Shown here in pieces: positions 18,394 through 26,727 of a stretch of 64,000 bases of DNA. The stretch's first letter is position 1. Every line of letters starts with the position of its first letter. The translations under genes and the position numbers were made by a program. This stretch comes from CAVZAB01 sp963773155 (lineage in GTDB: Bacteria; Pseudomonadota; Alphaproteobacteria; Rhizobiales; Beijerinckiaceae), in the NCBI GenBank assembly GCA_963773155.1, contig CAVZAB010000013.1, positions 62,001-126,000 of the forward strand, given 5' to 3'. A model generated the notes under the pieces. That model did no database searches. It saw only the letters and a program-made list of their open reading frames with translations, and had not been told where the DNA came from.

Positions 18394-19182
18394 ATGGCTT
18401 ACCAAAACATTCTGGTCGAAACGCCTGCCATGGCCAGTGGTGCCGGGGTCGGCCTGATCCGGCTCAACCGGCCGCAGGCGCTCAATGCAATCAATGCGGC
18501 CTTGATCGAGGAATTGAATCAGGCGCTCGATATTTTTGAGGCGGATGCCGGCATTGGCTGCGTCGTCGTCACCGGGTCGGCCAAGGCCTTTGCAGCTGGC
18601 GCCGACATCAAGGAAATGCAAAGCAAGACCTATGTCGAAGCCTATCTCGCCGATTTCATCACGAGCTGGGAAAGGCTGGCGCGTTTCCGCAAGCCGGCCA
18701 TTGCGGCCGTTGCCGGCTTTGCGCTCGGCGGCGGTTGCGAACTGGCAATGATGTGCGATTTTATCATCGCCGCCGACACGGCTAAATTCGGTCAGCCGGA
18801 AATCAAGCTGGGGATCATGCCAGGCGCCGGCGGCACCCAACGCCTGACCCGTCTCATCGGCAAGGCCAAGGCCATGGATCTGTGTCTGACTGGCCGGATG
18901 ATGGATGCCGCGGAGGCCGAACGTGCCGGTCTGGTCGCCCGCATCGTTGCCGCCGATACGCTGATCGAGACTAGCCTTGCTGTCGCCGACGCGATCGCTT
19001 CGATGTCGCTGCCGGCCGCCATGCTGACCAAGGAGAGCGTCAACCGCGCCGATGAGACGAGCCTTGCCGAGGGCATTCGCTTCGAACGCCGCATCTTCCA
19101 CTCCCTGTTCGCAACGGAAGATCAGAAGGAGGGTATGAGAGCCTTCGTTGAAAAGCGGCCGGCCCGTTTTCGCAACCGGTGA
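18394..19182 (+). CDS. Enoyl-CoA hydratase
   Basis: Crotonase-fold hydratase (262 residues) converting trans-2-enoyl-CoA to 3-hydroxyacyl-CoA. The oxyanion-hole motif FAAGADIKEM is near residue 65, the first catalytic Glu lies in ALGGGCELAMMCDFI and the second in QPEIKLGIMPGAGGTQRL. In rhizobial genomes the orthologue usually sits between mutM and rpsT; here it is followed by a DapA-like gene (3-nt overlap of stop and start) and then rpsT, whereas mutM is 10 kb downstream. ATG 18394 gives the family start MAYQNILVE. Confidence 0.93.
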   Translation: MAYQNILVETPAMASGAGVGLIRLNRPQALNAINAALIEELNQALDIFEADAGIGCVVVTGSAKAFAAGADIKEMQSKTYVEAYLADFITSWERLARFRKPAIAAVAGFALGGGCELAMMCDFIIAADTAKFGQPEIKLGIMPGAGGTQRLTRLIGKAKAMDLCLTGRMMDAAEAERAGLVARIVAADTLIETSLAVADAIASMSLPAAMLTKESVNRADETSLAEGIRFERRIFHSLFATEDQKEGMRAFVEKRPARFRNR

Positions 19183-20099
19183 TGAGGTCCATGCCGCAGA
19201 CGCGACAGGGACTGGCCGGCGTCATTGCGGCGGTCGCGACACCGGTGAGCGCGGCTTTCGAACCGGACCTCGAGCGCTTCGTGCGGCTCGCGCAATTCCT
19301 ACTGTCGCATGGCTGCGACGGGCTCAATATACTTGGCACGACCGGCGAGGCGACGAGTTTGTCGCGCGACCAACGTGTCGCGGTCATGCAGGCGGCGGCC
19401 GCCAACCTGGATCGCCGCCGCCTGATGGTCGGAACGGGGGCGGCATCGCTCGCCGATGCCATTCATCTGACCCGCACCGCCGGCTTGCTTGGCTTTGCCG
19501 GCGCATTGCTGCTGCCGCCCTTCTATTACAAGGGCGTCAGCGAGGCGGGTCTCTTCGCTTATATCGAGGCGGTCGTCGCTGCGAGCGAGGCCGAACCTCT
19601 GCCGCTTTATCTCTATCATTTCCCGGCCTTGTCGGGCGTGCCGTTCACTGCAGCGCTGGTGGCGCGTCTGTGCGCCGCCTTTCCGCGCCGCATCTGCGGC
19701 CTTAAGGATTCTTCGGGCGATCTTGCCTATGCCTCGTCGATCGCCACAGCGCATCGGGGCTTCGCGGTCTTTCCGTCGAACGAGGCGACTTTGCCGGGCG
19801 CCAGAGAGGGGCTTTTTGCCGGCTGCATTTCGGCAACCTGCAATCTCAATGCCGATTTCTGTGCGCGAGCCTGGCATCGTGGCGATGCTGCGGCGCTCGA
19901 GACGGCGACCGCGATCCGAAGGCTTTTCGACGGCCGGCCGCTGGTAGCCGGGGTGAAAGCCGGGCTTGCGGCACTCCATGGCGATGCCGAGCTTGCCCGC
20001 CCGCTGCCGCCGCTCGAGGCCTGGCACGAGGTTGACCAGGCCCGGCTCAAAGCCGATCTGACAAGGCTAAAAGCGGTGCCGGCCGACGGCCGGCGTTGA
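19182..20099 (+). CDS. DHDPS/NAL-family aldolase (DapA-like)
   Basis: Schiff-base aldolase/dehydratase TIM barrel of about 305 residues. The family motif LGTTGEATSLS occurs near residue 50, the catalytic Tyr in LYLYHFPALSGVPF near 135-140 and the Schiff-base Lys in ICGLKDSSGDLAY near 165. The family includes dihydrodipicolinate synthase, N-acetylneuraminate lyase and 5-keto-4-deoxyglucarate dehydratase; the divergent sequence and context argue against the housekeeping DapA. Starts are possible at ATG 19182 (overlapping the echA stop) or ATG 19191. An insertion of such a gene between echA and rpsT is not the usual order. Confidence 0.8.
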   Translation: MRSMPQTRQGLAGVIAAVATPVSAAFEPDLERFVRLAQFLLSHGCDGLNILGTTGEATSLSRDQRVAVMQAAAANLDRRRLMVGTGAASLADAIHLTRTAGLLGFAGALLLPPFYYKGVSEAGLFAYIEAVVAASEAEPLPLYLYHFPALSGVPFTAALVARLCAAFPRRICGLKDSSGDLAYASSIATAHRGFAVFPSNEATLPGAREGLFAGCISATCNLNADFCARAWHRGDAAALETATAIRRLFDGRPLVAGVKAGLAALHGDAELARPLPPLEAWHEVDQARLKADLTRLKAVPADGRR

Positions 20100-20200
20100 C
20101 GCCGGGCCTCTGGCGTGTCTATAACCCGCGCCAATCGGGCGCCGCGCGCATTGCGCCAAGCTCAACTCCCGCCGCCAATTTTGTTAAGGGCACTATCGCA

Positions 20201-20467
20201 ATGGCGAATACGACATCGGCTAAGAAGGCCGTCAGAAAAATTGCAAAGCGGACCTCGGTCAATCGCTCGCGGCGCAGCGAAATGCGCACCTATGTCCGCA
20301 AGGTCGAAGAAGCGCTCTCAGCCGGCGACGTCGCCGCGGCGACGGCAGCATTCACGACGGCCGCGCCGATCATCATGCGGGCGGCGCAAAAGGGGATCGT
20401 TCATAAGAATACTGCGGCGCGTAAAGTCTCGCGTCTTGCCGTGCGAGTAAAGGCGCTGTCTAAATAA
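20201..20467 (+). CDS. rpsT: 30S ribosomal protein S20
   Basis: An 88-residue basic protein binding 16S rRNA early in 30S assembly. It begins MANTTSAKKAVRKIAKRTSVNRSRRSEMRTYVRKVEEAL and ends KNTAARKVSRLAVRVKALSK, typical of alphaproteobacterial S20. An AAGGG ribosome site lies about 10 nt before ATG 20201. A strong intrinsic terminator follows 38 nt after the stop. Confidence 0.97.
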   Translation: MANTTSAKKAVRKIAKRTSVNRSRRSEMRTYVRKVEEALSAGDVAAATAAFTTAAPIIMRAAQKGIVHKNTAARKVSRLAVRVKALSK

Positions 20468-20505
20468 ACGGGTTTGGTTTGGCGGCGAATGAATAGCGAT
20501 CATGT

Positions 20506-20529
20506 GGCCCGGCAAGTGCCGGGCCTTTT
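20506..20529 (+). terminator. Intrinsic terminator of rpsT
   Basis: Perfect 8-bp GC stem GGCCCGGC / GCCGGGCC with an AAGT loop, followed immediately by TTTT (20526-20529). Orientation and distance fit termination of rpsT transcription. Confidence 0.85.
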
Positions 20530-21104
20530 CATTTGGACCTGCGACTTATTTGCAACTGTTCTGTCCGACACGCCGCCGCATCCGGCTCGCCGCCGGCCTC
20601 ATTGTGAGCGCCTGCCGCACAATCAAATCCAATAAGATTTCAAGAGCTTGTTGGACAAGGGCCGACGCCGGGCTCGGGCGCCCTGCCAATTGCCCTTCGG
20701 CCGGTCATCATCGGTCAGGAATTCCGCTGCCGAAACGAACCGGAGGTGGCCCGCAAAGCCACGCTGAATCCGCTTTGATTCCAGGAAATTATCGTCGTCA
20801 AGTGTAGAAATCAAAGATCATCTGCGGCGAATTGAAAGCGTCATGATGACGGAACAGTGACGAGCAATGTTGCAGAGAGGTTAACCCCTGTGTAAGGTCT
20901 TTGTGCCTGAGGGGACTTGCCTGAAGGTTTCCTGATAGTGATTGCGTAAATCTAACCTCATTTCTGGGGGAGGGCGGGATTTGAACTCGGGCGGTGGGCA
21001 ACAAGATTACCCTCGAGTGAAGTTAATGTCTGCGTCGACAAGCGCAAGCGCGCCTCGGGTGCGCGAGGTCTTCTGGTCAGCAACATATTTTAAAAATTAG
21101 GAGA
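20530..21104. other. 575-nt intergenic region between rpsT and the rhodanese gene
   Basis: No coding sequence I would accept. It is visibly less GC-rich than the flanking genes, especially after about 20790. It holds a tRNA-like 3' fragment on the minus strand (20965-21012) and an A/T-rich stretch (ATATTTTAAAAATTAG, 21085-21100) that could be a promoter or a DNA-unwinding-like element. I found no cluster of consensus DnaA boxes, so I do not call an origin here despite the proximity of dnaA. Confidence 0.5.
20965..21012 (-). other. tRNA 3'-end-like fragment
   Basis: Read on the minus strand, the segment contains GAGTTCAAATCCCGCCCTCC ending CCCCCA: a consensus T-loop (GTTCAAATC) followed by an acceptor-like, CCA-like end. 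The T-stem pairs poorly, the acceptor strand is two bases short, and no matching 5' half lies upstream. It looks like a decayed tRNA tail or an attachment-site remnant; it is not a functional tRNA. Confidence 0.35.
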
Positions 21105-21125
21105 CTGCGGACCGTCATTCCGCAG
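21105..21125 (+). promoter_or_regulatory. Hairpin directly preceding the rhodanese ribosome site
   Basis: CTGCGGA (21105-21111) pairs perfectly with TCCGCAG (21119-21125) around a 7-nt loop. The next bases are the ribosome site AAGGGGG and ATG 21137. Placement suggests a leader hairpin affecting translation or mRNA stability; this is inference. Confidence 0.4.
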
Positions 21126-21136
21126 AAGGGGGCTCT

Positions 21137-21583
21137 ATGGGCATGACAGAGGCGGACGGATACGCTGGCGACGTATCCGCAAGCGAAGCGTATGAAATAC
21201 TCCGCACCGACACCGCATCCGTGCTGGTTGATGTGCGGACGCGGGCGGAATGGGCCTATGTCGGCGTGCCTGATCTTTCCGGCTTGGCCAAGGAACCCCT
21301 GCTTGTCGAATGGCAGCTATATCCGAGTCAGGCGGTGCGACCTGATTTTGCCGCGACTTTGGCGGCCGACCTGCAGGCCATAGGCCTCGCCAAAGATACG
21401 CCTGTTCTTTTTATCTGTCGTTCGGGTCAGCGCAGCCGGTCTGCGGCCAAGGCCTTGAGCGCGGCGGGGTTCCGCCATTGCCTGAATGTTGCGGACGGAT
21501 TCGAAGGTCCGCCCGATGAGGAGCAGCACCGCGGTCGGCGCCACGGCTGGAAGGCCGCTGGTTTGCCCTGGGTGCAATCTTGA
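21137..21583 (+). CDS. Rhodanese-like sulfurtransferase domain protein
   Basis: A 148-residue single rhodanese domain. It shows the CH2A-like VLVDVRTRAEWAYVGVPDL and the active-site loop LFICRSGQRSRSAAKAL with the catalytic Cys near residue 96, and ends GRRHGWKAAGLPWVQS. The family transfers sulfane sulfur; the physiological acceptor is unknown. A rhodanese gene next to rpsT/dnaA is a familiar arrangement in Rhizobiales. Strong ribosome site AAGGGGG before ATG 21137. It ends 52 nt before dnaA, on the same strand. Confidence 0.92.
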   Translation: MGMTEADGYAGDVSASEAYEILRTDTASVLVDVRTRAEWAYVGVPDLSGLAKEPLLVEWQLYPSQAVRPDFAATLAADLQAIGLAKDTPVLFICRSGQRSRSAAKALSAAGFRHCLNVADGFEGPPDEEQHRGRRHGWKAAGLPWVQS

Positions 21584-21635
21584 TTGTCTGAACATATTCC
21601 TTTGGCAGCGCTCTCAGCAAAGAAACATATCCGCC

Positions 21636-23156
21636 ATGTTCAAAATCTCGAATGAAACGTCCCATCGCGTTCCCGAGCTTGATCCGCGTGTTGAAGAGAC
21701 GACGCGGCCGGCCTGCGAGGCCTGGGCAAGGGCCTGCCGGCGTCTGCGCAGCGAATTGGGCGAGGACGTTTTCACCTCCTGGTTCGGCCGGCTCGAACTC
21801 GATGCGATCACCGAGGGCATAGCCTTTCTGTCGGTGCCGACGCGCTTCCTCAAGAGCTGGATTGAATCGCATTATGCCGATCGGGTGCTGGCGGTCCTGT
21901 CGGCCGAGACGCCGGTCGTCAAGGGCGTGTCGGTCTGCGTGCGCTCCTCGACTCGCCCAGCCCATGCCCCGCGTCCACTGCGGCCGGGCGAAGCGGCAGC
22001 GGCGGTGCCGTCGCCGGCGCCCGGCGGCGCGCCGGCGGCGCCCGCCCCGCGCCCGCAGGGGTTTGGCCGCGATCCCGGCAATTTCGCCCAGGCACCCATC
22101 GAGATCGATGGCCTGTCGGGCTCGCCGCTCGATCGTCGGTTGACCTTTGCCAGTTTTCTCGTCGGCCGCTCGAACCAGCTCGCTCATGCCGCGGCGCAGA
22201 ATGTCGCACGGGCGCGCGCCGGCGATCCGCTGATCTATAATCCACTCTACATTCACGCGGCGGTCGGACTCGGCAAGACGCATATTCTCCAGGCGATTGC
22301 CAATGCCGCTGGCGAGGCCGGCCGGCGCGTCATCTATCTGACCGCCGAAAAATTCATGTATGGATTTGTCGCGGCGCTGAAGGCGCAAACGGCAATCGCC
22401 TTCAAGGAAAAGCTGCGCTGCATCGACGTTTTGATTATTGATGACGTGCAATTCCTGCAGGGCAAGACGATTCAGCAGGAATTCTGCCACACGCTGAACG
22501 CGCTGATCGATGCCGGACGGCAGATTGTCATCGCCTCGGACCGGCCGCCTTCCGATTTGGAGAGCCTCGAGGAGCGGGTGCGCTCGCGGCTCGCCGGTGG
22601 GCTATGCGTCGAAATGGGCCCGCTCGACGAGGCCCTGCGGGTGCAGATTCTCGAAGCCCGGATCGCCGCTGCCAAGCTCGCGCAGCCGGCCTTCGACGTG
22701 CCACAGCCGGTCGTCGCCTATGTCGCCGGCGCCGTCCAGACCAACGGCCGCGACCTCGACGGCGCGGTCAACCGTCTGCTCGCCCATGCGACCTTGACCG
22801 GTGCGCCGCTCAGTGTCGAGACCGCCGAAATCGCGATCCGCGACCTGGTGCGCACCCGCGAGCCCAAACGCGTCAAGATCGAGGAGATCCAGAAGTTGGT
22901 CGCGGTGCACTACAATGTGTCGCGGGCCGACATTCTGTCCTCGCGCCGCACCGCAACTGTCGTGCGGCCGCGCCAGATCGCCATGTTCCTGTCAAAGGTG
23001 CTGACCCTGCGCTCGCTGCCGGAAATCGGCCGCCGTTTCGGCGGCCGCGACCATACGACTGTCCTGCATGCAGTGCGCAAAATCGAGGGTCTGACCGGCA
23101 GCGACAAGGCGCTGTGCGACGAAATCGAGCTGCTGAAGCGGATGCTACTCGAATGA
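21636..23156 (+). CDS. dnaA: Chromosomal replication initiator DnaA
   Basis: AAA+ ATPase that opens oriC (506 residues). Domain I is near residues 25-85, a Pro/Ala-rich linker near 105-150, then the AAA+ core with Walker A (HAAVGLGKTHILQAIAN), Walker B (DVLIIDDVQFLQGK), and domain IV with the DnaA-box helix-turn-helix (RPRQIAMFLSKVLTLRSLPEIGRRFGGRDHTTVLHAVRKIE). ATG 21636 gives MFKISNETSHRVP. dnaN does not follow; the next gene is convergent, as is common in alphaproteobacteria where dnaA is not linked to dnaN. Confidence 0.97.
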   Translation: MFKISNETSHRVPELDPRVEETTRPACEAWARACRRLRSELGEDVFTSWFGRLELDAITEGIAFLSVPTRFLKSWIESHYADRVLAVLSAETPVVKGVSVCVRSSTRPAHAPRPLRPGEAAAAVPSPAPGGAPAAPAPRPQGFGRDPGNFAQAPIEIDGLSGSPLDRRLTFASFLVGRSNQLAHAAAQNVARARAGDPLIYNPLYIHAAVGLGKTHILQAIANAAGEAGRRVIYLTAEKFMYGFVAALKAQTAIAFKEKLRCIDVLIIDDVQFLQGKTIQQEFCHTLNALIDAGRQIVIASDRPPSDLESLEERVRSRLAGGLCVEMGPLDEALRVQILEARIAAAKLAQPAFDVPQPVVAYVAGAVQTNGRDLDGAVNRLLAHATLTGAPLSVETAEIAIRDLVRTREPKRVKIEEIQKLVAVHYNVSRADILSSRRTATVVRPRQIAMFLSKVLTLRSLPEIGRRFGGRDHTTVLHAVRKIEGLTGSDKALCDEIELLKRMLLE

Positions 23157-23375
23157 CCGCCGCTCGCCCGAAGGGACGCCAGCCAAATGGGCGTTCGGGT
23201 CGCGGCAGCTGATATGAACGATATAGGACGCGCAGGCGCCGGCCGGCGCCAGCGCGCTGCAGATGTGGCGGATCGGACAAATTGCCCGGACCGCGCTGCG
23301 CGCGTCGCCGGTCGCCGTGGCAAGGCACAAAACCAACGCCGCTAGCCCCAGCCGTCCTGCCGCCCTGCCGCTCAT
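23145..23375 (-). CDS. Small secreted Cys-containing protein, unknown function
   Basis: A 76-residue frame overlapping the last 12 nt of dnaA on the opposite strand. It begins with an Arg-bearing, hydrophobic signal-like peptide (GRLGLAALVLCLATATGDA, then RSA) followed by a short mature part with four Cys (ICPIRHIC, GACASYIVHISC) and a polar tail. I do not recognise the family. Support is the plausible signal sequence and paired cysteines; against it are the small size and lack of any clear ribosome site. Confidence 0.4.
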   Translation of the reverse strand: MSGRAAGRLGLAALVLCLATATGDARSAVRAICPIRHICSALAPAGACASYIVHISCRDPNAHLAGVPSGERRSFE

Positions 23376-23428
23376 TGCCGCCTCCAGATCCGAAACCGCA
23401 AACCTAGAGGCTTGTGCGACAAAATTGC

Positions 23429-23461
23429 GCGCCGACCTGTGCGCCAGCGCACAAGTCGGCG

Positions 23462-23462
<1 letters not shown>
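23429..23462 (-). terminator. Intrinsic terminator of cysK
   Basis: Read on the minus strand, directly after the cysK stop, GCGCCGAC-T-TGTGCGC is followed by GCGCACA-G-GTCGGCGC: two perfect arms of 8 and 7 bp separated by one mismatch. A T-rich tail (AATTTTG) follows. One of the most stable hairpins in the window; it would also stop readthrough from dnaA. Confidence 0.8.
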
Positions 23463-24467
<1,005 letters not shown>

Positions 24468-24499
24468 CCTACCCTCCGCTGCTGTTCGGCTAGTCTTAG

Positions 24500-24516
24500 T
24501 CTATAGATTCTATAGA
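24500..24516 (-). promoter_or_regulatory. Tandem TCTATAGA palindromes between rrf2 and cysK
   Basis: Two perfect 8-bp palindromes TCTATAGA (24500-24507 and 24509-24516) spaced by a single T, 33 nt before the cysK start codon and 18 nt after the rrf2 stop. The region is AT-rich against a GC-rich background. Candidate operator/promoter for cysK, most simply for the neighbouring Rrf2 protein; the assignment is inference. Confidence 0.55.
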
Positions 24517-24534
24517 TTTTCTCGTTTCAGGCAA

Positions 24535-24987
24535 TCATATCGTGAAATCGCTGGTGCCGCCGCCGCCGCCCTCGACCCGCAGGTCGTCCGCGCGGCGGCA
24601 CAGGTCATCGACGCTGATCGCATCGAGTTCGGCCAGAAAGGCCACGCTCGCTTTGCCAATGGCCGGGCCGACCACCGCGTCGATCAGGGCCGAGTGGGGC
24701 GCTGGCTCGCTCGCCTCTTCCTCCGCCTCCTGCATCGCGGCGCGGACGATTTCGCCGGCAGTGATCCGCCGTCGCTCACGCGCCAGTTCGTAGCCGCCGC
24801 GCGGACCGCGGACCCCCTTCAGCACATTGGCCCTGACCAACGCTTGCAGCAGGGTCTCGAGATGGCGCGGCGGCAGATCGAGCCGCAGCGCCAATGCCTT
24901 TGCCGAAACCGGCATCGGCCGGGCATGCAGGGCGACATCGACGACCGCGGCGATCGCCAGGCTGGAGCGGCGCGACAGCAGCATCAT
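24535..24987 (-). CDS. Rrf2-family transcriptional regulator
   Basis: A 150-residue winged-helix repressor: PMPVSAKALALRLDLPPRHLETLLQALVRANVLKGVRGPRGGYELARE is the canonical Rrf2 helix-turn-helix and wing. It has only one Cys (DDLCRRADD), so it lacks the three-Cys iron-sulfur ligand set of IscR, NsrR and RirA. It sits immediately upstream of cysK and overlaps dut by 4 nt. The cysteine-metabolism regulator CymR of Bacillus is an Rrf2 protein controlled through CysK; a parallel role here is inferred from position only. The C-terminal tail is Gly-rich. Confidence 0.85.
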   Translation of the reverse strand: MMLLSRRSSLAIAAVVDVALHARPMPVSAKALALRLDLPPRHLETLLQALVRANVLKGVRGPRGGYELARERRRITAGEIVRAAMQEAEEEASEPAPHSALIDAVVGPAIGKASVAFLAELDAISVDDLCRRADDLRVEGGGGGTSDFTI

Positions 24988-25457
24988 CGCGAGGCATCCT
25001 CGTCGGCAGCGCCGGTCGAACCGAAGCCGGCACTACCGCGCGAACTCGGCTCGAGCGCGGCGGCGGTCACGAGTTCGGCCCTTGCGACCGGTGCCACCAC
25101 CAATTGCGCGACCCGGTCGCCGCGGCGGATTTCGAACGGCGTCTTGCCATGGTTGACCAGCAGCACGGCAATTTCGCCGCGGTAATCGGCATCGATCGTC
25201 CCCGGCGCGTTCAGAACGGTGACCCCGAAAGTCAGCGCAAGACCCGAACGCGGCCGCACTTGGGCTTCAAAGCCGGGCGGGATCTGCAGACACAGGCCGG
25301 TTGGCACCAATTCGCGCGCACCGGGCTCGACAACGATTTTGGCATGCGTTGCAATGGCGGCCATCAGATCGAGACCGGCCGCCGCCGCGCTGTGATAGGC
25401 CGGCAGCGGCAATTCCTCACCGTGCGGCAGCCGGCGGACAAATACGCGCAAGTTCAT
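24984..25457 (-). CDS. dut: dUTP diphosphatase (dUTPase)
   Basis: Trimeric enzyme hydrolysing dUTP to dUMP, keeping uracil out of DNA. The 157-residue chain contains the five family motifs: SAAAAGLDLMAA, PRSGLALTFGV, NAPGTIDADYRGEI, RRGDRVAQLVVAPV, and the C-terminal RGSAGFGSTG arm. It overlaps coaBC upstream (4 nt) and rrf2 downstream (4 nt), so coaBC-dut-rrf2 are translationally coupled. The coaBC-dut order is conserved in Rhizobiales. Confidence 0.97.
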   Translation of the reverse strand: MNLRVFVRRLPHGEELPLPAYHSAAAAGLDLMAAIATHAKIVVEPGARELVPTGLCLQIPPGFEAQVRPRSGLALTFGVTVLNAPGTIDADYRGEIAVLLVNHGKTPFEIRRGDRVAQLVVAPVARAELVTAAALEPSSRGSAGFGSTGAADEDASR

Positions 25458-26695
25458 GGCACGCCTCCGCCGATCAGTCCCGCAAGCAGGCGCACCAGCC
25501 GCCGCGCCACTTCGTCCTTGTCGAGGGTCGGCCAGGATTCGACCCCCTCGCGGGTGACGAGATGCACGGTGTTGCGCGTCCCGCCGAAGACACCGCCCGC
25601 CGGCCCAACGTCATTGGCGAGGATCAGGTCGCATCCCTTGCGGATCAGTTTGGCCTGGGCCTGGTCAACCACATTCTCGGTTTCGGCGGCAAAACCGACC
25701 ACAAGCGGCGGACGGCCGTGCTGGAGTCGCGCCACCTCGGCCAGAATATCCGGATTTTCGACGAGTGTTAATTGCGGACTGCCGCTGCCCTTCTTGATTT
25801 TCCCGGCGGCGGCTGCGGCGACGCGCCAATCAGCGACGGCGGCGGCAGCGATGAAAATATCAGCCGGCAGCGCCGCGCGCACCGCGGCCAGCATTTCGCC
25901 GGCGCTTTCGACATGCCGCACCTCGACCCCTTCGGGATCGCCGATCGCAACCGGCCCGCTGACCAGAACGACCTGGGCGCCGGCTTGGCGCGCCGCCCGC
26001 GCGATTGCATGGCCCTGTTTGCCGGACGACCGGTTGGCGATGAAGCGAACGGGGTCGATCGCTTCGTGGGTCGGCCCCGAAGTGACGAGCACGCGCCGTC
26101 CCGCGAGCGGGCCGGTCGCCGGCCCGGCAGAGGCAAGCGCAAGTTTGGTCTGCCCGGCGAGCGCGCCGGCAATTGCCGCCACAATCTCGAGTGGCTCGGC
26201 CATCCGGCCCGGGCCGAATTCGCCGCAGGCCATGTCACCGCTATTGGGTCCGACCATGAGGACGCCGTCCTCGGCGAGACGGGCGAGATTGCGGCGGGTC
26301 GCCGGGTGCTGCCACATCCGCACGTTCATCGACGGCGCCGCCAGCACTTTCGTGTCGGTTGCAAGGATCAGGGTCGAGGCGAGATCGTTGGCAATGCCTT
26401 GCGCCATTTTGGCGAGGAGGTCGGCGGTGGCCGGGGCGACGACGACCAGATCGGCGCTGCGCGACAATTCGATATGGCCCATTGCCGCCTCGTCAGTCAG
26501 CGAGAACAGGTCGTCGTAGGTTCGATTGCCGGCGAGGCTTGCGACCGCCAAGGGCGTCACGAATTGCTTGCTTGCCTCACTCATCACGACCGTCACCTCG
26601 GCGCCCCTCTCGCGCAGGCGGCGGATCAGCTCGAGCGATTTGTAGGCGGAAATTCCGCCGCCGATGACGAGGAGAATGCGTTTACCGCGAAACAT
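25454..26695 (-). CDS. coaBC: Bifunctional phosphopantothenoylcysteine decarboxylase / phosphopantothenate-cysteine ligase
   Basis: Coenzyme A biosynthesis steps 2 and 3 (413 residues). The N-terminal CoaC flavoprotein domain (about 1-185) has GGGISAYKSLELIRRL, the APSMNVRMWQHPATRRN motif and the substrate clamp GDMACGEFGPGRMAEP. The C-terminal CoaB domain has VTSGPTHEAIDPVRFIANRSSGKQGHAIA and FAAETENVVDQAQAKL. ATG 26695 starts MFRGKRILLVIGG; longer in-frame upstream codons overlap ubiB and are unlikely. Intact. Confidence 0.97.
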   Translation of the reverse strand: MFRGKRILLVIGGGISAYKSLELIRRLRERGAEVTVVMSEASKQFVTPLAVASLAGNRTYDDLFSLTDEAAMGHIELSRSADLVVVAPATADLLAKMAQGIANDLASTLILATDTKVLAAPSMNVRMWQHPATRRNLARLAEDGVLMVGPNSGDMACGEFGPGRMAEPLEIVAAIAGALAGQTKLALASAGPATGPLAGRRVLVTSGPTHEAIDPVRFIANRSSGKQGHAIARAARQAGAQVVLVSGPVAIGDPEGVEVRHVESAGEMLAAVRAALPADIFIAAAAVADWRVAAAAAGKIKKGSGSPQLTLVENPDILAEVARLQHGRPPLVVGFAAETENVVDQAQAKLIRKGCDLILANDVGPAGGVFGGTRNTVHLVTREGVESWPTLDKDEVARRLVRLLAGLIGGGVP

Positions 26696-26727
26696 GTCTC
26701 GGTCCAGTACTGCCGGCTCCCCGGCGA

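Noticed and set aside
20078..20094. GCCGGCC/GGCCGGC hairpin at the end of the DapA-like gene as a terminator
   Set aside because: It lies within the last codons and lacks a T-run; GC-rich palindromes are expected by chance at this composition.
20468..21635. Chromosomal origin next to dnaA
   Set aside because: No cluster of consensus DnaA boxes was found; in many alphaproteobacteria oriC is not adjacent to dnaA.
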